Assembly: GCA_903932805.1 (NCBI GenBank)
Contig: CAIZHO010000542.1
Span: 1-5,228 of the forward strand
Length of the DNA: 5,228 bases
Source: an uncultured Roseiflexaceae bacterium
Lineage (GTDB): Bacteria; Chloroflexota; Chloroflexia; Chloroflexales; Roseiflexaceae
Direction of reading: 5' to 3'
Shown: positions 1 to 4,914 of the stretch, one piece after another
Layout of the letters: each line of letters begins with the position of its first letter
Numbering within the stretch: the stretch's first letter is position 1
Position numbers and translations under genes: made by a program
Notes under the pieces: generated by a model
What the model was told of the DNA's origin: nothing
Seen by the model: only the letters and a program-made list of their open reading frames with translations
The model's database searches: none

Positions 1-16
1 GGCCCTTTTCCCATGC

Positions 17-1369
17 CTATGCGTGGACCAGTGGATATGCGGCCAGGTAGTCACTCATCCCACCGGGGTAGACGACGCCCGCGATGGTTTTGCCGGATTG
101 GATGAGGTACGAGGCGGCGACGGTGGCGCGCTGACCGCTCTCGCAGACGAGGACCAGCGGCGCTGTGGGCAACGCGGTCGTGGCGAGTTCGAGCAACGGG
201 ACGAGGTGCGCGTTGGGGATGGTGCCCTTGGCGTGCTCGAAGGGTTCACGCACGTCGAGGATGACTGCACCCGATTGGGCGTTGGTATGCAGGGTGTCGA
301 TGGTAATCACCGGCAATGCCTGCCCCTCACCCGCCACTGCGACATTACTGAGCGCATTGACCACGTAGCCGGCCTGCATGGCCAGGTGCATGGCTGCCTC
401 GGCCGTCACCAGCGTGTCGGCATAGATGACCAGCGGGCGATTGCGCGCTACCAGGCCGGTCAATCGGGCGAGCATCAGGTCGACCGAATACGGGATGCTG
501 ATCGCACCGGCCAAGAACCCGGTGTGGAAGGCAGCGGTCGAACGAACATCAATGAGCGCCGCGCCGGCGGCCTGGGCAGCGCGAATCTGGGCAATCGATG
601 CCGCCGCGGTGTGTGCACCGTAGTACCCCGCGGGCAACGGGAGCTCGCCGCGATTGGTGTTGCGGTGTATCAGGATGCTGTCAACGACTTCACGGACGTC
701 TTGTGATAACCATGCGCTGAAGGTCGGCTCGTCGGGTGCTTGGAGCGCCCAATTGAAGCGCCGCTCGAAGCCAATCGTGCTCGATACTTTGCCGCTCATG
801 GCACGCCCGCCGCATGCCGATCCGCCGAAGTGGCCGGGGAAGACTTCGACATAATCGGGCAGAGCCAGCAACTTCTGCATGCTGGCGTACTGTACGTCGG
901 TACCGGTGCCGGCCAGGCTGACCAGATCGACGCGGCCGACGTCACCGACAAACAGCGAATCACCCGTGCAGACAAACCATGGATTGGTAGCACGTGGGGT
1001 GTCGCTGACCACATAGGCCATGTGCTCGGGCGTGTGCCCTGGGGTATGCAGTGCGCGGATGACGATATTGCCGATGTGGACTTGGGTGCCGTCATCGATG
1101 GGCTCGTGGGCATAGCGGACGTCGGCGATGCGTGGCGCGTAAATGGTCGCGCCGGTGAGTGCTTGGATCGCCCGACCGGTCGAATAATAGTCGGCGTGCA
1201 TGTGTGTCTCGAAGACAGCCGTAATGCGCAAGCCTTTTTCGGCGGCGAGGGTGACGTATTGTTCTGCAGGAAGGCCGGGGTCGATGATGGCAGCCTCGCC
1301 TTTGGCGATACAGCCGATGAGGTACGACGCGGCGGCGACGGGTTCGAGATAGAGTGGACGAAATATCAT
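17..1369 (-). CDS. MBL-fold hydrolase fused to two rhodanese domains (persulfide dioxygenase/CstB-like)
   Basis: The 450-aa protein has an N-terminal metallo-beta-lactamase fold (about residues 1-240) followed by two rhodanese domains (about 255-345 and 355-450). Visible MBL motifs are THMHAD (H56, H58, D60), HTPGHTPEH (H112), GDSLFVGDVGRVDL (D137) and FPGH (H180), then a segment (SSTIGFERRFNWAL, 196-209) typical of MBL-rhodanese proteins. H56, H112 and D137 match the mononuclear iron ligands of the ETHE1/CstB persulfide dioxygenases, which oxidise glutathione or other low-molecular-weight persulfides to sulfite in the cytoplasm. Rhodanese 1 has Ala/Asp (317-318) where the catalytic Cys should be and is probably inactive. 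Rhodanese 2 keeps CESGQR (C409). The start at 1369 is chosen because GAAAGG lies 7 nt upstream and the family homology begins there; the frame runs open to 1531 without recognisable protein. It is probably cotranscribed with the FAD gene. The family is sure; the exact substrate is inferred. Confidence 0.93.
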   Translation of the reverse strand: MIFRPLYLEPVAAASYLIGCIAKGEAAIIDPGLPAEQYVTLAAEKGLRITAVFETHMHADYYSTGRAIQALTGATIYAPRIADVRYAHEPIDDGTQVHIGNIVIRALHTPGHTPEHMAYVVSDTPRATNPWFVCTGDSLFVGDVGRVDLVSLAGTGTDVQYASMQKLLALPDYVEVFPGHFGGSACGGRAMSGKVSSTIGFERRFNWALQAPDEPTFSAWLSQDVREVVDSILIHRNTNRGELPLPAGYYGAHTAAASIAQIRAAQAAGAALIDVRSTAAFHTGFLAGAISIPYSVDLMLARLTGLVARNRPLVIYADTLVTAEAAMHLAMQAGYVVNALSNVAVAGEGQALPVITIDTLHTNAQSGAVILDVREPFEHAKGTIPNAHLVPLLELATTALPTAPLVLVCESGQRATVAASYLIQSGKTIAGVVYPGGMSDYLAAYPLVHA

Positions 1370-1376
1370 GACAATA

Positions 1377-1382
1377 CCTTTC
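1377..1382 (-). promoter_or_regulatory. Ribosome binding site fixing the MBL-rhodanese start
   Basis: On the minus strand GAAAGG lies 7 nt before the ATG at 1369-1367. It decides for this start over upstream in-frame starts as far as 1531, which would add 54 residues resembling no MBL N-terminus. Confidence 0.7.
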
Positions 1383-1412
1383 ACAACAAGAGAACAAATG
1401 CGCACGGCAGGA

Positions 1413-1428
1413 TCAGCGCAGGCGCTGA
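1413..1428. repeat. Perfect 7-bp inverted repeat in the FAD-MBL spacer
   Basis: TCAGCGC (1413-1419) and GCGCTGA (1422-1428) are exact reverse complements separated by 2 bp. The site lies 44 bp upstream of the MBL-rhodanese start. No T-run follows on either strand, so it is not a normal intrinsic terminator. It could be an operator half-site pair or a small mRNA hairpin between the two genes. Confidence 0.4.
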
Positions 1429-1535
1429 GCGTCCACCATGAGCGACTGGACACGTTCGGCACGTGTGTCCATAGGCACATCCATCGCACTGGCTCGGCAG
1501 CTATGTCCTCCGTACGTGGTGAATGTCGCATTCAT
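1413..1535 (-). CDS. possible 40-aa ORF, unrecognised
   Basis: A short frame begins with two consecutive ATGs just after the stop of the FAD protein gene (TGA at 1544-1546). GAGG, overlapping that stop, sits 6 nt before the second ATG, so coupled translation is possible. It would encode 40 residues, starting MNATFTTYGGHSCR, with one Cys (C13) and a charged C-terminal stretch (DTRAERVQSLMVDAQRLR) that could be helical. It ends 43 nt before the MBL-rhodanese start. I do not recognise it. The same stretch could equally be untranslated spacer, since it also holds two inverted repeats and the open frame is no longer than chance allows in GC-rich DNA. Confidence 0.22.
   Translation of the reverse strand: MNATFTTYGGHSCRASAMDVPMDTRAERVQSLMVDAQRLR
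1448..1470. repeat. Hairpin-forming inverted repeat in the FAD-MBL spacer
   Basis: CACGT (1451-1455) and ACGTG (1461-1465) pair around a 5-nt loop. The stem extends by GGA (1448-1450) with TCC (1468-1470) across a 2-nt bulge. It lies midway between the FAD protein stop and the MBL start. It lacks a trailing U-run, so it may be an mRNA stability or processing hairpin rather than a terminator. The function is unknown. Confidence 0.35.
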
Positions 1536-1543
1536 CATGCGCC

Positions 1544-2893
1544 TCACCGCGTAGGTGCCCCAGCGGCCAACACTTCGATTGCGAGCACACGCGCCTCGGT
1601 GCGGATGTCGGGGATGGCGATGCACTCCCACAACAGTCCTTTGCGAAGCGGGCCGATGGTCCACAGCCACGGGATGGTCTGGCCCGTCCGATCGAGCAAC
1701 CGCGCATCGACATCAGTGGCAATCCCCAAGCGGAGGGCATCGGGATTGAGCAACCCGCGATTGCGCAGCGCGACACTCAGCGGGGCACTGAGCTCGCCAT
1801 AGTCGGTACTCGGCCCGGTGCAGTTGATGATGTACGCCGCCGTGAGCTGCTCGCTGCCGGCGCTCGTACGCAGGGTAACCGTGATCGCATCGGGCACCAT
1901 CTGGGCGGCACTTGCACGCCCCGTCACGATGCGCAATTGCCCCGTCTGCCGGGCGCGGTCGAGCTGTGCAGCCACGCTGGGGGCGATGCGGTGCCGATGG
2001 ATGTCCCAATAAGCCCGCAGATGGCGTACAAAACGCCGCTGCGTGGTGGTACCAAACTGCTGCCACAGCCCCTGCGTGTGCGGCCGCAAGCTATCGACGA
2101 CTGCCTGCCAGGGCTCACCAGCAGCAGCGGCGTCGGCCACTGCCCGACGGAAATCGCGGAGCAGATCGCTCAACGGCCGTCCCCCATCTGCCCGGCTGAA
2201 TGGTGCAGGTGCGGTCGCTCGGGCGACGTGGCTACGTGGCACGTGCCCACGCCGAGAGTATGCCGTGATGCTGCCCCGATGCCCGGTTGCCAAGAGCATC
2301 AGGACGCTGTCGACCATCGTCAAGCCGGTCCCGATGATGACCACCGGCGCATCGGCGGGCATGTCGGTGGCGATGCGTTGCCAGTCATAGCCGGGGATGA
2401 TGCGTGTTGATTCGGGAATCCAGCGCGCCAATGGATTGGCCGGTGTGTTGTGCCCGATGGCCAAGATGACTTCGTCGGCAGCGATTGCCGTGCCATCGGC
2501 CAGCATCAGCTGCGCACCGTGCAGACGGGGAACGATGTCGGTCACCAGCGTTTGCAGGTGCTGATACTGACCAGCACTGGCGGCAATCGCCTGCGCCAAC
2601 GTCTCGCGAAGATAGACGGCATACCAACTGCGCGGTACAAATGCATCGGCGTCGTTGCCGGGGTGTGCCTGGTCGAGCCATGCGACGAAGTGGCCCGGCT
2701 GGTCTGCATAGGCGCTCATGTTGTACGCCCGCACATTCAACAACAGCCGCTCGTCTGTGGTGGCGTATGCAATCCCTGCACCGATTGCTGCTGGTTCGAT
2801 CTGGATTATGCGGTCCGCAGCAGTGGCATTGCGGAGCAACGCCACTGCCGCGAGTACCCCGCTCGCTCCACCACCAATGATTGCAATCTGCAT
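1544..2893 (-). CDS. FAD/NAD(P)-binding oxidoreductase-like protein (NAD_binding_9 / YdhS-like family)
   Basis: This 449-aa cytoplasmic flavoprotein has no signal peptide or membrane segment. The N-terminal dinucleotide fold shows IIGGGASG (5-12). LLNVRAYNMSAYADQPGHFVAWL (51-73) matches the conserved LNVPA..MSA..D.P.HF..WL block of the family. Further marks are VILAIGH (142-148), a second dinucleotide motif VVIIGTGLTMVDS (184-196) followed by YSRRGHVPRSH (212-222), INCTGP (356-361) and a C-terminal GPLRKGLLWECIAIPDIR (414-431). The length is normal for the family. The reaction of these proteins is not established; they resemble flavin monooxygenases and NAD(P)H-dependent oxidoreductases. Here it lies between rhodanese genes and a persulfide-dioxygenase-type gene, which suggests a redox role in sulfur metabolism (inference). 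The start at 2893 is supported by AGGGGGG 4 nt upstream and by the GxGxxG motif beginning at residue 7. It has its own predicted promoter. Confidence 0.9.
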   Translation of the reverse strand: MQIAIIGGGASGVLAAVALLRNATAADRIIQIEPAAIGAGIAYATTDERLLLNVRAYNMSAYADQPGHFVAWLDQAHPGNDADAFVPRSWYAVYLRETLAQAIAASAGQYQHLQTLVTDIVPRLHGAQLMLADGTAIAADEVILAIGHNTPANPLARWIPESTRIIPGYDWQRIATDMPADAPVVIIGTGLTMVDSVLMLLATGHRGSITAYSRRGHVPRSHVARATAPAPFSRADGGRPLSDLLRDFRRAVADAAAAGEPWQAVVDSLRPHTQGLWQQFGTTTQRRFVRHLRAYWDIHRHRIAPSVAAQLDRARQTGQLRIVTGRASAAQMVPDAITVTLRTSAGSEQLTAAYIINCTGPSTDYGELSAPLSVALRNRGLLNPDALRLGIATDVDARLLDRTGQTIPWLWTIGPLRKGLLWECIAIPDIRTEARVLAIEVLAAGAPTR

Positions 2894-2921
2894 CGCACCC
2901 CCCTGTTCTCTCTATGCTGGC

Positions 2922-2949
2922 ACTATAGCATAAAAGTATACTATGTCTA
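2922..2949 (-). promoter_or_regulatory. Predicted sigma-70-type promoter for the FAD-MBL unit
   Basis: On the minus strand a -35 TAGACA (2949-2944, 5 of 6 matches) and a -10 TATAGT (2927-2922, 5 of 6) are 16 bp apart. The -10 is extended by TGC directly upstream. Transcription would begin near 2915, leaving a leader of about 22 nt with the AGGGGGG ribosome site. It sits in the 119-bp gap after the lipoprotein rhodanese gene, so the downstream genes need not depend on the marR promoter. Confidence 0.6.
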
Positions 2950-2952
2950 TAG
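2923..2952. promoter_or_regulatory. Imperfect inverted repeat over the FAD promoter, candidate operator
   Basis: CTATAGCATA (2923-2932) faces TATGTCTATAG (2942-2952); the arms match except for one extra T, around a 9-nt centre. The repeat spans the spacer and covers most of both promoter boxes, as a repressor site would. A second, perfect 6-bp repeat, TATGCT (2913-2918) / AGCATA (2927-2932), overlaps the -10 and the expected transcription start. Neither resembles the repeat at the marR promoter, so a different regulator is implied if either is functional. Confidence 0.4.
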
Positions 2953-3012
2953 ATTTTTCGAAGTTTGGTTCGATTGTCAGCAAACGTTCAGGTGCGGGTG
3001 CGTCACAGCGAG

Positions 3013-3435
3013 CTAATACTCGGTGGGCAGATTGGCATTGCGCCAGGCACCGATGCCGCCGATGACATTGGTGACATTGGTGAAGCCGTTCTGGAGCAGG
3101 AGGTCCTGCGCGACCTTGCTGCGGTTGCCGGAGCGGCAAAAGGCGGCGATCGGGCGATCCTTGGGGATCTCGGCGAGGCGAGTGGCGAGCTCGGGCAAGG
3201 GGATCAGGGTCGAGCCCTTGACATGCCCGTCTTGGGTGTATTCTTCGGGGGTGCGGACGTCGAGGACAAAGATGTCGGTCTTGGCATTGATGCGGTCGTT
3301 GAGTTCGGTGACGCTCATGTTCATGGGGAGTGCTCCTGCAAAAGATTGTGCATTTGGGGTGGACGCTGCGCCACAGGCGCTGAGTGCGATTGCGGCGACG
3401 GGGAGTGTCAAAAACAAGCGACGGGTGCGGTTCAT
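3013..3435 (-). CDS. Lipoprotein rhodanese (exported sulfurtransferase)
   Basis: This 140-aa protein has a lipoprotein signal: positive N-end (R3, R5, R6), hydrophobic segment about 7-18 and lipobox LSAC with the lipidated Cys at 21. After a short linker, one rhodanese domain fills about residues 40-138, with FVLDVRTPEEY (56-66), DGHVKGSTLIPL (69-80) and the active loop CRSGNR (C100). It should accept or transfer sulfane sulfur on the outer face of the cytoplasmic membrane. It is a close paralog of the cytoplasmic rhodanese at 3938-4306, sharing the TLIPL.ELAT.L..IP.DR block. The start at 3435 has AAGGAG 5 nt upstream. It is 16 bp downstream of the His-rich membrane protein gene and is the last gene of the marR unit; no intrinsic terminator is visible after it. 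Confidence 0.93.
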   Translation of the reverse strand: MNRTRRLFLTLPVAAIALSACGAASTPNAQSFAGALPMNMSVTELNDRINAKTDIFVLDVRTPEEYTQDGHVKGSTLIPLPELATRLAEIPKDRPIAAFCRSGNRSKVAQDLLLQNGFTNVTNVIGGIGAWRNANLPTEY

Positions 3436-3451
3436 GGGAGCTCCTTGGGCA

Positions 3452-3934
3452 TTATGGATGCATCGTATGGTCGGTATGGTGTGTGGACATTTGGTCAGCC
3501 CACGTCTTGAGCAACGCGACCGTGGCGCTGTCTTGGCTCCGGAACTGAATGGTACTCATTGCACCGGCTGCAACGACCGTGACGGTGATGTCGGCCTGGT
3601 GCGCACGCAGGGCTGCGATGAGGTCTGGGGTACCTATGGCCATATCGTCAGCGTAGTCACCGGCTCGAAAGCGCGTTGCTTCAGCTTGCATGTGCGCCTG
3701 GATAGCCGAGATCGTCTCGGTATCGGCGTCTGACTGGGCCGTCATCACCATGTCGACGCCATCGGGTTGTGCGACATACTGATGGCTGCTTGCGCTGAGT
3801 GGCCCTGCCGCGGATACACCGTGTTCTGCGTGACCACCCACCAGCCCGTAATAGGGGATGAGGGTGACGAGGGCTATCCCCACAACGACAGAACCGACGA
3901 GCATGATCCAGCTATTGCGATCGAGTCGTTGCAT
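3452..3934 (-). CDS. Membrane-anchored His-rich protein of unknown function
   Basis: This 160-aa protein has one hydrophobic segment (about residues 10-32) acting as signal anchor, so the rest should face the outside. The soluble part has a linker (33-60), a helical region with HMQAEATRFRAGDYADDMAIGTPDL (81-105) and a likely beta strand (ITVTVVAAGAMSTIQFRS, 116-133) before a short helix. The tail holds H152, H153, H156 and H159, with H35 and H38 just after the anchor. The pattern (RAGDY ... A.GTPDL ... IQFRS.DSATVALL..WA) recalls a small periplasmic protein family of unknown function sometimes named, wrongly, aspartate carbamoyltransferase; this is from memory and unverified. The stop of the upstream rhodanese gene is only 3 bp before the ATG, so translation is probably coupled. 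A metal (copper, iron) or persulfide-related role next to the two rhodaneses is inference. Confidence 0.85.
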   Translation of the reverse strand: MQRLDRNSWIMLVGSVVVGIALVTLIPYYGLVGGHAEHGVSAAGPLSASSHQYVAQPDGVDMVMTAQSDADTETISAIQAHMQAEATRFRAGDYADDMAIGTPDLIAALRAHQADITVTVVAAGAMSTIQFRSQDSATVALLKTWADQMSTHHTDHTMHP

Positions 3935-3937
3935 GGC

Positions 3938-4306
3938 CTACTTCCGCGTGACCGGCAAACCGGCCGATTGCCACGCCATCATGCCGCCACTCAGGTTCTT
4001 TGCGTTCTCGTACCCTGCTCGCTGCAGTTGGGCATGGGCTGCGCCGCTGCGCGCACCGGACCGGCAGACGGTGACGACGAGGCGATCGGTGGGGATTTTT
4101 TTGAGTTGGGTGGCCAACTCACCGAGCGGGATGAGGGTCGCGCCGGCGATGTGCCCATCCCCGCGGAACTCCTGGGGCGTTCGGACATCCACGATGAACA
4201 CCTTTTCTTTGGCTGCAATCAGCGCCGCGAGCTCTTGGGCACTCAGTCGATGTTCGCCACCCGATGCGGCGTTCAGCCATTTACGCACTCGTTGCAAGAG
4301 ACTCAT
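3938..4306 (-). CDS. Single-domain cytoplasmic rhodanese
   Basis: This 122-aa protein has no export signal. A short amphipathic N-terminus (1-17) precedes one complete rhodanese domain with VFIVDVRTPQEF (36-47), DGHIAGATLIPL (50-61), the active loop CRSGAR (C81 to R86) and the closing GGMMAWQSAGLP (107-118). Such proteins move sulfane sulfur from thiosulfate, polysulfide or persulfide to thiol acceptors through a Cys persulfide. The six-residue loop fits sulfur rather than phosphate or arsenate chemistry. The start at 4306 has GAGGTGG about 8 nt upstream and lies inside the end of the marR gene (26-bp overlap). The stop lies 3 bp before the next gene. The product is a paralog of the lipoprotein rhodanese two genes on, giving a likely inside/outside pair. 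Confidence 0.93.
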   Translation of the reverse strand: MSLLQRVRKWLNAASGGEHRLSAQELAALIAAKEKVFIVDVRTPQEFRGDGHIAGATLIPLGELATQLKKIPTDRLVVTVCRSGARSGAAHAQLQRAGYENAKNLSGGMMAWQSAGLPVTRK

Positions 4307-4733
4307 GCTGCACCACCTCTGCTAATACCTGCATTGCTTCAACAACTTGGGCCCGTTTGTCGGACGCGATATGATCGAGTAATCCGCCGAGTCGTTCGTT
4401 GCGCGCGGCTGCAATCGCCTGACTCTTGGACGCGCCTTCTGCGGTACGCCGCAACAGCGTGATACGTGCATCGGTTGATGCTTTATCGCGCTGAATCCAG
4501 CCGCGCCCCTCCAAATCTGCGACCAAGCGACTAACGGTGCTTTTGTCGAGATTGAGTAGCTGTGCCAGTTCTCGTTGCGGCATCGGCTCGGATCGCTGCA
4601 ATGCAACCATCGCACAGGCCTCGGCCAACGAAACAGGGAAACCGCACGGCGTCGCATCGGGTCGGTGTAACCCCAATCCTCGAACAACACTCATCAACGC
4701 CTCTTGGAACACTTCTCGCTCCGGTTTGACCAT
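4281..4733 (-). CDS. MarR-family transcriptional regulator
   Basis: This 150-aa winged-helix DNA-binding protein should act as a homodimer. The helix-turn-helix spans about residues 51-78 (MPQRELAQLLNLDKSTVSRL then VADLEGRG), followed by the wing with D88-A-R90, typical of MarR proteins. Helices before and after would form the dimer and ligand region. Two cysteines, C30 (TPCG) and C40 (EACA), lie in the N-terminal dimerisation part, so thiol or persulfide sensing is possible but unproven. The start ATG at 4733 is preferred, with GGGG 8 nt upstream; the in-frame TTG at 4751 would leave a leader of only about 8 nt. It heads the rhodanese unit, and a perfect inverted repeat over its own -10 box suggests autorepression. 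The natural inference is that it represses the sulfurtransferase genes until a sulfur signal arrives. Confidence 0.93.
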   Translation of the reverse strand: MVKPEREVFQEALMSVVRGLGLHRPDATPCGFPVSLAEACAMVALQRSEPMPQRELAQLLNLDKSTVSRLVADLEGRGWIQRDKASTDARITLLRRTAEGASKSQAIAAARNERLGGLLDHIASDKRAQVVEAMQVLAEVVQHESLATSA

Positions 4734-4759
4734 AGTAGTTGCCCCATACAACCAATAAC

Positions 4760-4776
4760 AGTTGTATTGTACAACT
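4760..4776. promoter_or_regulatory. Candidate MarR operator (perfect 7-bp inverted repeat)
   Basis: AGTTGTA (4760-4766) and TACAACT (4770-4776) are exact reverse complements around TTG. The TTGTA/TACAA form and the 17-bp length fit a MarR dimer site. It contains the whole -10 box of the marR promoter, so binding would block polymerase. A weaker copy, GTTG (4738-4741) and CAAC (4749-4752), lies in the leader. Confidence 0.65.
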
Positions 4777-4793
4777 AATTAATACATTGTCAA
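4766..4793 (-). promoter_or_regulatory. Predicted sigma-70-type promoter of the marR-rhodanese unit
   Basis: On the minus strand a perfect -35 TTGACA (4793-4788) is followed after 16 bp by the -10 TACAAT (4771-4766, 5 of 6 matches). Transcription would start near 4759, giving a leader of about 26 nt to the ATG at 4733. This is the best consensus promoter in the window. Confidence 0.75.
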
Positions 4794-4844
4794 GCCCACA
4801 CGTGAGGATAATCCATATAAATCACGAACAACTGCGAATATTCA

Positions 4845-4884
4845 CTAAAATACTTTATTATTGTGTACTTTTGCGCTAAAATAC
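4845..4884. repeat. Direct repeat CTAAAATAC x2, 31 bp apart, upstream of the response regulator
   Basis: CTAAAATAC occurs at 4845-4853 and at 4876-4884, 31 bp start to start, close to three helical turns. Both copies contain TAAAAT, a 5-of-6 match to a -10 box. The second copy would place a start near 4889 and a leader of about 26 nt, but the matching -35 region (TTTATT, 4854-4859) is poor. It could be a promoter element, an activator site or chance in an AT-rich spacer. Confidence 0.3.
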
Positions 4885-4901
4885 AGACACCCACGAACCT
4901 A

Positions 4902-4907
4902 GAAGAG
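4902..4907 (+). promoter_or_regulatory. Ribosome binding site fixing the response-regulator start
   Basis: GAAGAG lies 7 nt before the ATG at 4915. Another in-frame ATG at 4909 is only 1 nt from it, too close for initiation, so 4915 is preferred. Confidence 0.55.
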
Positions 4908-4914
4908 TATGTAC

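Noticed and set aside
23..706. 227-codon open frame on the plus strand
   Set aside because: It is antisense to the rhodanese half of the MBL-rhodanese gene and is a product of GC-rich codon bias; no domain is visible.
740..1441. 233-codon open frame on the plus strand
   Set aside because: It is antisense to the MBL domain and its start region; no motif is seen and it has no convincing ribosome site.
1448..1470. Intrinsic terminator after the FAD protein gene
   Set aside because: The hairpin has a bulged stem and no T-run follows on the minus strand.
1370..1531. 54-residue N-terminal extension of the MBL-rhodanese
   Set aside because: The residues resemble no known domain, family homology starts at the ATG at 1369, and that ATG has a good ribosome site.
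1523..2410. 295-codon open frame on the plus strand
   Set aside because: It lies antisense to the FAD protein gene, whose family motifs are clear. Its translation has shadow-frame composition (rich in R, P, A, C, H) and no recognisable domain.
3767..4462. 231-codon plus-strand open frame across the rhodanese and marR genes
   Set aside because: It is antisense to three genes with clear homology and carries no recognisable domain.
4734..4751. TTG start adding six residues to the MarR protein
   Set aside because: The predicted transcript would begin only about 8 nt earlier, leaving no room for a ribosome site, whereas ATG 4733 has GGGG at a usable distance.
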